NCBI GenBank assembly: GCA_947476065.1
Contig: CANJPG010000002.1
Coordinates: 1 to 64,000 of the forward strand
Length of the DNA stretch: 64,000 bases
Reading direction: 5' to 3'
Source: Fidelibacterota bacterium
GTDB lineage: Bacteria > Pseudomonadota > Alphaproteobacteria > Rhodospirillales > Rhodospirillaceae
The position numbers and the translations under genes were made by a program. Positions within the stretch are counted from its first letter, which is position 1. Each line of letters opens with the position of its first letter. Positions 1-8,169 of the stretch are shown piece after piece. The notes beneath the pieces are model-generated. The model had not been told where the DNA came from and did not search any database. It saw only the letters and a list, made by a program, of their open reading frames with translations.

Positions 1-270
1 GCGGGGTCGCTGGGGCGAAGTGCCTGGGTGGGCTATGAGAAAGAGCGCGGGTTTGGCGGCGGTTGACTTGGCGGCGATGCGTTCCATGAATGCTTTTCCA
101 GGCCGGTTCCCGAAGCTGCATGTTTAGTCCTGCGTACTTGGCGTCCTGTTGGTTGCAGGTACGCACCAGCTGCCACAGCATTGCCACAGTGCCATCAACA
201 AGTAGCTGCGATGCGATTTAAAATCGTGTATGAGAAACCTCGGCAAGCTCGGATTTCTTCGGTAGTTTGG
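1..270. other. Region without a recognisable gene, 3' of the tRNA
   Basis: I see no gene I can name here. The minus strand stays open from about position 213 to the window edge with protein-like composition (readable segment VAMLWQLVRTCNQ), but there is no clear start and no family I recognise. It could be the end of a gene outside the window, or a decayed remnant. It lies directly downstream of the tRNA-Gly 3' end, a common integration position, but no integrase or repeated tRNA end is visible. Confidence 0.3.
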
Positions 271-344
271 TGGAGCGGGTAGAGGGAATCGAACCCTCGC
301 CTAAAGCTTGGGAAGCTTTCGTTCTACCATTGAACTACACCCGC
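271..344 (-). tRNA. tRNA-Gly (anticodon CCC)
   Basis: The minus strand reads a full cloverleaf of 74 nt. The acceptor stem GCGGGTG pairs with TACCCGC, the D-arm carries TAGTTCAATGGTAGA, the anticodon loop TTCCCAA gives anticodon CCC, and the T-arm is GAGGGTTCGATTCCCTC. Discriminator T is followed by an encoded CCA (rc of 271-273). It decodes GGG glycine codons. Confidence 0.95.
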
Positions 345-492
345 GAAGACCAACCCTGAACGCACGACCGGCCATGTGAAAAACCGGCTTTCCGCCCACA
401 TTTTCATAACACATAACCTGCCAGCAGCAAACCGCGCGGATTTGCGCCGCCAGCGCCTTGCTTTCGTCGCGTGGCTTCCTTATAGGCCTGCC

Positions 493-1104
493 ATGGAAGC
501 TTTTCTGATTTCGCTCGGCGTCGTCGCGGTGTCCGAGATCGGCGACAAAACGCAACTCCTCGCCCTTCTTCTCGCCGCCCGTTTTAAGCGCCCCATACCG
601 ATTATCGCGGGTATTTTTGTCGCGACGGTTTTCAACCATGCAGTTGCAGGTGCGGTCGGCGGCCTGGTGGCCGCCTACCTCAACCCGGTCGTGTTACGTT
701 GGGGCCTCGGTCTTCTCTTCATCGGCATGGGCGCATGGGCGCTGATACCCGATAAACTTGATGAAGACGAAAAAGTAAAAGATGCGACCACGACTGCCGG
801 GGTTTTTTGGATCACGACGGTGAGCTTTTTCATCGCCGAAATGGGCGACAAGACCCAACTCGCCACCGCCGCGTTGGCGGCACGGCTGGACTCGGTCATC
901 GTGGTCGTCGCCGGCACCACCGCGGGCATGCTGCTCGCCGACGTTCCGGCGGTCTTTCTGGGCCGCCTGGCCACGGAAAAAGTACAATCGCGCTGGATCC
1001 GTTACGTGGCGGCGGCGCTGTTTGTCGCCATGGGTCTCTTCACCATTTGGGCGGACTCGCTGGATAGTCTCTGGGGTCTTTCACCGCAAGGCGCCGCCCC
1101 GTAA
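493..1104 (+). CDS. GDT1/TMEM165 family (UPF0016) integral membrane cation transporter
   Basis: This is a 203-residue membrane protein with two homologous halves, each carrying the family signature E-x-G-D-K-T-Q at residues 15-21 (EIGDKTQ) and 116-122 (EMGDKTQ). Several hydrophobic helices surround the motifs, and a short charged loop (around residues 83-95) separates the halves. The family is known for Mn2+/Ca2+ transport; in bacteria the members are usually Mn2+ exporters. Length fits the family. The frame is open further upstream, but the ATG at 493 gives the normal start just before the first motif helix. It sits between the tRNA and the prepilin peptidase gene (9 bp gap). The ion specificity is inferred from the family only. 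Confidence 0.88.
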   Translation: MEAFLISLGVVAVSEIGDKTQLLALLLAARFKRPIPIIAGIFVATVFNHAVAGAVGGLVAAYLNPVVLRWGLGLLFIGMGAWALIPDKLDEDEKVKDATTTAGVFWITTVSFFIAEMGDKTQLATAALAARLDSVIVVVAGTTAGMLLADVPAVFLGRLATEKVQSRWIRYVAAALFVAMGLFTIWADSLDSLWGLSPQGAAP

Positions 1105-1113
1105 GCTGGTGCG

Positions 1114-1617
1114 ATGCTCGACCCCTGGTCACTTGGTTGCCTCACGGTTCTTGCCGTCTGCTTGATTTGGCTGGCGGTCGTGGACTTACGCACGGGATAC
1201 CTGCCCGATGCCCTGCAAATCGCGCTGGCCGTTTCTGGGCTGGCGGTGGTCTTCATCGGCTCCCCCATCGGCATCTCGTGGCAGGCAGCCCTCATCGGAG
1301 CCCTCGTGAACGGCGGGGTCTTCTGGGGCCTTCGCTGGGCCGTCAGCCGCCTGAAGGGCCGCGAGGCCATGGGATTTGGCGATGTGAAGCTGGTGGCGGC
1401 CGGCGGGCTGTGGCTTGGCCCCTGGGCCCTGCCGTACATCATGGCCGCCGGGGGGGTCTTGACCCTCGCCGGTGCCGGGATCGCCGGCCTCATCAAGGGC
1501 AAGCCAGTCTGGCAGGGTGAGATGCCCCTGGGCCCTGGCCTTGCCGCAGGCATCCTGGGCACCTTCATCGGCGGCCTGGCGCAGCTGTCCTGGCTGATCC
1601 TGATGCCCGCCTACTGA
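1114..1617 (+). CDS. Prepilin peptidase, A24 family, one-domain type
   Basis: This is a 167-residue polytopic membrane protease. The two catalytic aspartates of A24 peptidases are visible: D24 in VVDLRTGYLPD and D90 in the GFGDVKL motif (Gly-x-Gly-Asp). The N-terminal cytoplasmic cysteine-rich methyltransferase domain of classical GspO/PilD (about 100 residues) is missing, so it resembles the short CpaA/TadV type. No Flp pilin genes are seen nearby, whereas five pseudopilin genes (gspG, H, I, J, K) lie within 28 kb, so it is the likely processing enzyme of this secretion system. That link is inference from position. It converges with the SGNH hydrolase gene, 3 bp away. Confidence 0.85.
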   Translation: MLDPWSLGCLTVLAVCLIWLAVVDLRTGYLPDALQIALAVSGLAVVFIGSPIGISWQAALIGALVNGGVFWGLRWAVSRLKGREAMGFGDVKLVAAGGLWLGPWALPYIMAAGGVLTLAGAGIAGLIKGKPVWQGEMPLGPGLAAGILGTFIGGLAQLSWLILMPAY

Positions 1618-1620
1618 CAC

Positions 1621-2607
1621 CTAAAGGCCGGGAACACCCTTGGTGAGGTAGCCGGCGAGTTCGCGGGCCATGAGGGCCTGGGCGCGGGCATTGGGGTGCG
1701 GATCGGGCACCGTAACCCAGAGGGTCTTCGGATCTTCCGCCTGCACCGCCGGCAACAGATCGACGTATTTAATGCTATTGGCTGCAGCCAGGTCCCTGAT
1801 CTTCGACTGCACGTCGGGGAAGGCATAGGGCTTCAGCTCCCGCAGTTCCGGGATGTTGGTCATGATCAGGCGAATGCCGTGGCTTCGGCAGTAGGCGGCC
1901 AGCTCGCCGACTTTCTTCTGGGCCTGTTGCCAGCCGGGCGCGCCTTCGGCGTAGAGACTGGCGTAGTAACTGCGCCAATCCTGCTCCTCGCCGGTGAACC
2001 GGCGTTTAAAGCCATCCCAAGCCCCACCCAGCACGGCATATGCATAGGCGTGGCGGGCCAGCCACGGTACGTCGCGATAGACCGGCGTCGGCTCGGCGTC
2101 GTTGATGAAATAGTTGAGGATGACGATGTCGGGCGTATAGGCGATGCCGTGCGCGAGGAAGTAGGCGACTTCCATGGCGGTGTTGTAGTTGCCCACGCCG
2201 GCATTGATGACCTCAACCGGATCGCCGGTCGTTCCCGCCAGGTCGCGTTCGAGCTGCACCGGCAGAGTCTCGTCCTGGCCGACGCCCCAGCCGAAGATAA
2301 TGGAATCCCCCAGCATGAGGATGCGCTTGGTGCCGGCTGGCTTGGCGAGCGCTATCTCTCGGTCGCGCAGGCCCTGGCTGTTGATTGCCGCCTCATGACC
2401 CATCAGGTTGGCGTGGCTGCCCGGGAGATGCTCGTGGCCGATCTCAGGGTCGGCGGAGATGCGCTTGAGCCCGACCGCGTATTTCCACATTTCGAGGTGA
2501 TACTGGACGCCGGTATCAAGCACCGTGCGGCACGCGACTTCAAAGCCGGCCGCCATGACGGCCGCCGATCCAGCCAATGCCAGGAAATTGCCCAACCAGC
2601 GCTTCAT
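1621..2607 (-). CDS. SGNH/GDSL-family hydrolase, membrane anchored
   Basis: This 328-residue protein has an N-terminal hydrophobic segment (residues about 5-24) that should place the catalytic domain in the periplasm. The SGNH blocks are present: GDSIIFGWG with the nucleophile Ser near residue 100, the block III-like NAGVGNYN with its Asn, and near the C-terminus DPHPN, which supplies the Asp-x-x-His-type dyad. Such enzymes deacetylate or O-acetylate glycans (compare AlgX-type and related polysaccharide esterases) or act as lipases. Given the glycan genes in the window, a role in glycan O-acetylation is plausible but not shown. It is divergent from gspE. Confidence 0.75.
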   Translation of the reverse strand: MKRWLGNFLALAGSAAVMAAGFEVACRTVLDTGVQYHLEMWKYAVGLKRISADPEIGHEHLPGSHANLMGHEAAINSQGLRDREIALAKPAGTKRILMLGDSIIFGWGVGQDETLPVQLERDLAGTTGDPVEVINAGVGNYNTAMEVAYFLAHGIAYTPDIVILNYFINDAEPTPVYRDVPWLARHAYAYAVLGGAWDGFKRRFTGEEQDWRSYYASLYAEGAPGWQQAQKKVGELAAYCRSHGIRLIMTNIPELRELKPYAFPDVQSKIRDLAAANSIKYVDLLPAVQAEDPKTLWVTVPDPHPNARAQALMARELAGYLTKGVPGL

Positions 2608-2755
2608 GTCAGCCCTTCCCGACGCTCCTGAACGGCCCCGGAGCCGCTAAAACCCGCCCTGGGCGGCGAATAATCTGTCAAGACGCCCCATTTACCCAAA
2701 GTTTTCGCTGGATTCCCGCGCATTCTGAAGAGTTTGTAACAAGCCTAAAGACACC

Positions 2756-2790
2756 TCATACCGCAGATTAAAATATCGGGTAAGGTATGA
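2756..2790. promoter_or_regulatory. Inverted repeat upstream of gspE, candidate operator
   Basis: A perfect inverted repeat TCATACC - 21 bp - GGTATGA lies 66-100 bp in front of the gspE start, inside the 248-bp divergent region shared with the SGNH hydrolase gene. Its spacer contains TAAAAT (2769-2774), which resembles a -10 box, but no convincing -35 box is at the right distance. It may bind a dimeric regulator; two 7-bp arms could also arise by chance. Confidence 0.3.
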
Positions 2791-2855
2791 TCTAAATCAA
2801 CATCTTAGGCGCCGCCGGGCCACACGGCCGGCTGGACGAGATATCAGACACGGCG

Positions 2856-4586
2856 ATGAACGCTTTGACCAAAACAGCCGAGGCTGCGGCGCACTCCACT
2901 ATTGGACAGATCCTGCTTCATCGCGACCTCATTGATGATGCCGATCTGGCCAAAGCGCTGACTTTCCAGTCGACCCTAGGAGGTCGCCTTGGCGCCATCC
3001 TGGTGCGCATCGGATCGGTCTCCGAAGACAACGTGCTTGATACGTTGTCATATCAGCTTGGCCTCGATGTGCTCGCCAGCGAGCAACTGCCGCAGGACCC
3101 CAGCACCTACATCGAAATCATGCGCGGTTCAGGAATTGAGCCTGAGTGGTGGATCGACCAGGGCGCGCTCGCGTGGCAGTTGGAAGACGGCGCAATCTGC
3201 TGCATATGCCGCGATCCCCTGATGCCGAGCTTGCAGGAAGCCCTCGCCGCCGCATTCCCCGACAAAAGCTTGGTCTGGCGCCTGGTGCGCAACCGCGATC
3301 TCGACATGATGCTCGATCTCGTCCGCCGCAGCCTGGCCGATGTCGGCCGCGACGTCACCGGCGATGTGGCCTTGCTGCGCGAACTGGCCGAAGAGGCACC
3401 GGTCGTTGAACTCGTCTCCAATGCACTTGCCCAAGCGGTGAACGAGGGCGCTTCGGACATCCATGTCGAGCCCCGCGAACACGAGTTTGACATCCGCTAT
3501 CGCATCGACGGCGTGCTGCAGAACCGGCTGACGCTGCCGCGCTCGAGATTCGACGCTGTCGCCTCGCGCATCAAGCTGATTGCGGGCCTGGATATCGCCG
3601 AACGCCGCCTGCCCCAGGACGGACGCATCGGCCTGCGCATCTCAGGTAAAGACCTCGACGTACGCGTCTCGTGCCTGCCCGGCGTGTGGGGCGAGTCCAT
3701 CGTCATGCGCCTGCTCCTGAAGGAGCAGAAGAACTTCACCCTCGCCAAGATCGGCATGTCCGCCGATCATCTGGAAGCCTTCGCGCGCCTGGCCAATGAG
3801 CCGTACGGCATCATCCTCGTCACCGGCCCGACCGGTTCGGGCAAATCGACCACGCTCAAGGCGACGCTGGAAGAAATCAAGGACGGCAAGCGCAAGATCA
3901 TCACCGTCGAGGACCCGGTCGAATACAACATTCCCGGCGTCACCCAGGTGCAAACCAAAGCAGACATCGGATACACCTTCGCCAGGGCCTTACGCTCCAT
4001 TCTGCGACAGGACCCCGACACCATCATGATCGGCGAAATTCGCGACGTGGAAACCGCGCAAATCGCTGTGCAAGCCTCGCTGACGGGCCACATGGTGTTC
4101 TCGACCCTACATACCAATGACGCGCTCAGCGCGTTCACGCGCCTGATAGACATGGGCATCGAGCCGTTCCTGGTCGCTTCGTCGATCCGCGCGGTCATGG
4201 CGCAGCGCCTGGTGCGCCAGCTTTGCCCCCATTGCCGCATACCGCACGATCCGCCAGCGGCGATCATGCAAAAGTGCCTGGATCTCCAAAAATTATTTCC
4301 CCAGTTGCTGTCCAGCGCGCCGCGCTGGTTTGCCGCCAAAGGCTGCCGCCAGTGCCAGAACACCGGCTACCGCGGCCGCCTGGGTATTTATGAAATGGCA
4401 GTGGTCACCGAACAACTGTCGGACATGATCCTCCATCAGAAACCGCTCCATGAAATGGCGATCTGCGCGCGTAAATCCGGCTATCGTGATTTGCTTGAGG
4501 ATGGTTTGATCAAAGCCTGGCAAGGCGAAACCAGCGTCGAGGAAGTGCTGCGCATCGCTGGTCAAATGGGCGTCGACGGCGATTGA
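2856..4586 (+). CDS. gspE: Type II secretion ATPase GspE
   Basis: This 576-residue cytoplasmic ATPase powers pseudopilus assembly. The N-terminal GspE-N (MshEN) domain spans roughly residues 10-150. The ATPase core shows Walker A GPTGSGKST (near residue 324-332), the Asp box, Walker B region IMIGEIRD (near residue 389-396) and the His-box segment TGHMVFSTLHTND. A zinc-finger-like insert, CPHC (near 457) and CRQC (near 497), follows as in GspE/PilB. Length is normal for GspE. The other T2SS genes lie 13-29 kb away in two more blocks. The next gene, a TPR-glycosyltransferase, starts 40 bp downstream on the same strand and is likely co-transcribed. Confidence 0.95.
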   Translation: MNALTKTAEAAAHSTIGQILLHRDLIDDADLAKALTFQSTLGGRLGAILVRIGSVSEDNVLDTLSYQLGLDVLASEQLPQDPSTYIEIMRGSGIEPEWWIDQGALAWQLEDGAICCICRDPLMPSLQEALAAAFPDKSLVWRLVRNRDLDMMLDLVRRSLADVGRDVTGDVALLRELAEEAPVVELVSNALAQAVNEGASDIHVEPREHEFDIRYRIDGVLQNRLTLPRSRFDAVASRIKLIAGLDIAERRLPQDGRIGLRISGKDLDVRVSCLPGVWGESIVMRLLLKEQKNFTLAKIGMSADHLEAFARLANEPYGIILVTGPTGSGKSTTLKATLEEIKDGKRKIITVEDPVEYNIPGVTQVQTKADIGYTFARALRSILRQDPDTIMIGEIRDVETAQIAVQASLTGHMVFSTLHTNDALSAFTRLIDMGIEPFLVASSIRAVMAQRLVRQLCPHCRIPHDPPAAIMQKCLDLQKLFPQLLSSAPRWFAAKGCRQCQNTGYRGRLGIYEMAVVTEQLSDMILHQKPLHEMAICARKSGYRDLLEDGLIKAWQGETSVEEVLRIAGQMGVDGD

Positions 4587-4626
4587 TGCCGACGCGGCGC
4601 ACCGTTCAACCGCATGGCGTGGCGGC

Positions 4627-6546
4627 GTGATGACAGGCAAAACACACACCGATGGAGCCGACCTTGCAGCGCTGCTGAACGCTGCAGCGAGTCGCCATCA
4701 GGCCGGCGACCTTGCGGGTGCCGACGCTCAGTACCGTGTTGTTTTGCAGCAGGCGCCGGACCATCCCCAGGCGCTCTATTTGGCAGGCGCTCTCGCGTTT
4801 CAGATAGGTGCGGCCGACGAGGCGCGCACCAAGCTCGAGCATTCCCTGAGGTTGCGGGGGGATTACCTGCCAGCCATTGAAATGCTCGGCGCTGCAGCCG
4901 CCAAGGCCGGTGACTTCACGCGCGCAGCGCAGTGCTTCACGACCGTGGCGGCGAAAAAACCTGACTCGACCGAGGCGCACTATAATCTTGGCTATGCGCT
5001 GCTCAATGGGCAGGCTTATGACGACGCCGCCAATGCGCTGCGGCGTGCTGTTGAGCTGAAGCCGGAGGCGGGTCAAGCGCTCCACCTTTTGGCGGCGGCG
5101 CTACGGTTAAGCGGTCGCATGGATGAGGCCGCCGGCGCATATGAGCAACTCGTCGCACGGGAACCGCGCAATGGGCGGGTGCTGGACGAATACGGCGGCG
5201 TACTCATCATGCTAGGACGCATGGCCGAGGCCGAGGTCGTGTTGCGCAGGGCGATTGCATCTGCCCCCGATATGGCCAATCCCTACACCAATCTGGGGCG
5301 CATTTTTCAGACCGATTTGATGCGGGCCGACGCGGCCGTGACGCTTCATGACCAAGCGCTTGCCCGTAGCCCCGGCTATGCCGATGCCCACAACAATCGC
5401 GGCGTGGCGCTTTATACGCTCAGCCGCTTCGCCGAGGCCATCGACAGCTTCAATGCCGCTATCGCGCTCAAACCGACGCTATGTGAAGCCTTCAATAATC
5501 TGGGCAACGCGCTTTACAGAACTGGCGACGCCACAGGTGCCATTCAGAACTTCCAGCGTGCGGTCGCCCTCAACCCGGACTACGCCGAAGCCCATTGGAA
5601 TTTGGCGGTGGCGCATCTCACCGGCGGTAACTTCGCCGCCGGCTGGACGGAATACGGCTGGCGCTGGCGCTGCAAGGATTTCACCTCTCCACCGCGCCGG
5701 TTTGCGCAGCCGCAATGGCACGGCCAACCTATGGATCAGGGGACGCTGTTGCTCTGGGGCGAACAGGGCCTGGGCGAGGAAATTCTTTGCGCCGGCATGG
5801 CTGCGGATATCGTTGCAACCGGCACGTCGGTCGTTTGGGAATGCGATGCAAGACTGGCGACCTTGATCACGCGCAGCTTTCCGGGCGTACGGGCCATCGC
5901 GCGCCGCGACCCGCCTGGCGTGGTAGCCAAGGAGTTGGAAATCCACGCGCAAATTTCAACCGCCGACCTGGGCCAATACCTGCGCAACACGCCTGCAGAC
6001 TTTCCCAAAAATCGCTTGGGTTATTTGAAGGCCGATAAACACCGTATGCAGGCCTATCGCACGCGGTTACTGAGCAACAAACGCACGCGTCTCGTTGGTA
6101 TATCTTGGATCAGCAAGAACCCCGAATTCGGCGTGCACAAGTCCTGCGGTCTCTTGGACCTGCCACCGCTTTGGCAGGCGGCCGGAGAGAAAACACGCTT
6201 CGTCGATTTGCAGTACGGCGACACGACCGCAGAGCGCGTGGCAACGGCCAGCGATCTAGCCCATTTGGATGACTTGGACCTCACCAACGATATCGATAGC
6301 CTGGCTGCACTCATTGCGGCCTGCGATCTTGTCATCACTGTGTCCAACACCACCGCGCATCTGGCCGGGGCACTGGGAATCCCGACCTGGATCATGGCGC
6401 CGGCCGGCAACGGCAAGCTTTGGTATTGGGGGGACAACACAAAATCGCCGTGGTACCCCTCGGTAACCATTTTTAGACAATCCGCCGCCGGCGCCTGGGG
6501 CGACGTGATCGCAAAAATCGCGCAGCATTTGGGAGCGGCCCCATGA
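4627..6546 (+). CDS. TPR protein with GT9/heptosyltransferase-like domain (module 1)
   Basis: This is a 639-residue protein. Residues about 10-335 form roughly nine TPR units (for example residue runs ending in AHYNLGYALL, AFNNLGNAL, AHWNLAVAHL). From about 340 onward comes the conserved C-terminal module seen in all nine paralogues of the window: GW.EY.WRW, then LLLWGEQGLGEEI, a Rossmann-like central part, VDLQYGD, and the signature CDLVITVSNTTAHLAGALGIPTW followed by WYW and SPWYPS. That last block resembles the nucleotide-sugar site of GT9 heptosyltransferases. It follows gspE by 40 bp and overlaps the next paralogue by ATGA. Acceptor and donor are unknown; protein glycosylation is inferred from the OGT-like TPR plus GT layout. 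Confidence 0.85.
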   Translation: MMTGKTHTDGADLAALLNAAASRHQAGDLAGADAQYRVVLQQAPDHPQALYLAGALAFQIGAADEARTKLEHSLRLRGDYLPAIEMLGAAAAKAGDFTRAAQCFTTVAAKKPDSTEAHYNLGYALLNGQAYDDAANALRRAVELKPEAGQALHLLAAALRLSGRMDEAAGAYEQLVAREPRNGRVLDEYGGVLIMLGRMAEAEVVLRRAIASAPDMANPYTNLGRIFQTDLMRADAAVTLHDQALARSPGYADAHNNRGVALYTLSRFAEAIDSFNAAIALKPTLCEAFNNLGNALYRTGDATGAIQNFQRAVALNPDYAEAHWNLAVAHLTGGNFAAGWTEYGWRWRCKDFTSPPRRFAQPQWHGQPMDQGTLLLWGEQGLGEEILCAGMAADIVATGTSVVWECDARLATLITRSFPGVRAIARRDPPGVVAKELEIHAQISTADLGQYLRNTPADFPKNRLGYLKADKHRMQAYRTRLLSNKRTRLVGISWISKNPEFGVHKSCGLLDLPPLWQAAGEKTRFVDLQYGDTTAERVATASDLAHLDDLDLTNDIDSLAALIAACDLVITVSNTTAHLAGALGIPTWIMAPAGNGKLWYWGDNTKSPWYPSVTIFRQSAAGAWGDVIAKIAQHLGAAP

Positions 6547-8168
6547 CGGCGCCATTTTCTTCGTCCCCCGCGGTTATGACCGGCGCCGACGCCTACCGCG
6601 AAGCCGTGCGGTTGGACGGCTTGGGCCGCTACGCCGAGGCCCAGAAACTGTGCCAGCAGCTTCTGAAGGCGAAACCCGACCTTCCCGACGTCCACCATTT
6701 GCTCGGGGTGATCTTCTTCCACGCAGAACGCTTTGAGGATGCAACTCGCCATCTCAAACAGGCGCTGAAGCTGAAGCCCGACCTCACCGAAGCGGCCTTC
6801 AATCTTTCCAAGGTTTACTACCGCAAGGGCAAGTGGCCGGAGTTGCTGGCCGCTCTCGAGACGGTCCATCAGGCCTGGCCTGACCGCGCCGGCATCTTAA
6901 TAGACATCGGCTTGGCGCAGGAGCAAGTCGGCGATATTGCCGCCGCTACGGCCACCTACCGCAAAGTCCTTGAACGCGATCCCTTGTCACCGCTAGCGCA
7001 TTCCAACCTCGGCGCGATCCTGACCCGGCAGGATGCGGTGGCCGAGGCCGAGACGCACCTTAAGGCGGCCATGGCAGTTCCCCACCCGCCCCCGGCAGCC
7101 TTCCTGAACATGGCGATGCTGCATGAGGTCGCGGAACGGCGCGGCGACGTGATTGCCGCTTATGACGCCCTCATCGCCACGCATCCCGACCTCGCGCATG
7201 CGCATTTTCAGCGGGCCTTGTCCCTGCTGAATCAAGAGTGTCTTGCCGAAGGCTGGCGTGAATATGCGTGGCGATTCCGCCGCCCTGAGTCGCGCACGCT
7301 CGATAAGGCCTTCCCGATTCCGTATTGGCAGGGCGAATCGTTGCAGGGTCATAAACTTCTCATCTGGACGGAGCAGGGACCGGGGGATGAAATTCTGCTG
7401 GCGTCGATGATCCCCGATGTCCTGGCGCAGGGCGCCGAAGTGCTATTGATCTGCTCGCCGCGTCTTGTGCCGCTCTTTCGCCGATCGTTTGAAGGCTGCC
7501 GCGTGATATCCCACGACCGCATTCATCACGCCGATAGCGGCGTCACACAATGTACCCTGCAGGCTTCTTTTTCACATTTGGGCGCCGTGCTGAGGCCCGC
7601 AGCGAGCGCCTTTCCCCAACGGGAAAAGTATCTGACCGCCGATGCCGCCAAACGCGCGACTCTCCGCGCACGTTACCAATCCGGAATATCGGACCGCAAA
7701 CTCATAGGAATCGCCTGGCATAGCGCCAATGCCTCCGCCGAGAGGCAAAAGAGCGCCGGCTTGGATGCATGGGCGCCGATTCTGAAGAATGAGGCGACTT
7801 TCGTCAGCCTGCAATATGGCGATCATGCAAAGAATATTAGAGCCGCGCGCGAGGCCTTCGGCTGCGAGATCATCGCCGACAAATCAATCGACGCCCTTAA
7901 GAGCATCGATGACTTTGCCGCCCAGGTCGCGGCTATGGACCATGTAGTGACAGTCAGCAATACGACCGTGCATGTCGCCGGAGCTCTGGGCGTGCCGACA
8001 TTCGCGCTGATACCGCAGTCCTACGGCCGCCTGTGGTATTGGTTCCTGGATCGCACCGACAGCCCTTGGTACCCATCCTTGCGCCTCTTCCGCCAGCACC
8101 AGATGAACGATTGGGCACCAGCTATCGCCGAGGCCGGCGCGGCCCTGTCTCGCGCCCTGGGAGCCTGA
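6543..8168 (+). CDS. TPR protein with GT9-like domain (module 2)
   Basis: This is a 541-residue paralogue. TPRs cover about residues 15-230; the catalytic-type module begins with AEGWREYAWRFR near residue 233, followed by LLIWTEQGPGDEI, FVSLQYGDH and the MDHVVTVSNTTVHVAGALG signature, then WYWF and SPWYPS. The usual HLAGA is HVAGA here. It starts inside the stop of the previous gene (ATGA) and ends 1 bp before the next, so four paralogues at 4.6-12.6 kb form one tight operon behind gspE. Confidence 0.85.
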   Translation: MTAPFSSSPAVMTGADAYREAVRLDGLGRYAEAQKLCQQLLKAKPDLPDVHHLLGVIFFHAERFEDATRHLKQALKLKPDLTEAAFNLSKVYYRKGKWPELLAALETVHQAWPDRAGILIDIGLAQEQVGDIAAATATYRKVLERDPLSPLAHSNLGAILTRQDAVAEAETHLKAAMAVPHPPPAAFLNMAMLHEVAERRGDVIAAYDALIATHPDLAHAHFQRALSLLNQECLAEGWREYAWRFRRPESRTLDKAFPIPYWQGESLQGHKLLIWTEQGPGDEILLASMIPDVLAQGAEVLLICSPRLVPLFRRSFEGCRVISHDRIHHADSGVTQCTLQASFSHLGAVLRPAASAFPQREKYLTADAAKRATLRARYQSGISDRKLIGIAWHSANASAERQKSAGLDAWAPILKNEATFVSLQYGDHAKNIRAAREAFGCEIIADKSIDALKSIDDFAAQVAAMDHVVTVSNTTVHVAGALGVPTFALIPQSYGRLWYWFLDRTDSPWYPSLRLFRQHQMNDWAPAIAEAGAALSRALGA

Positions 8169-8169
8169 C

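Noticed and set aside
1-344. Integration site of a mobile element at the tRNA-Gly
   Set aside because: No integrase, transposase or duplicated tRNA 3' end is seen; the window holds no other mobile-element gene.
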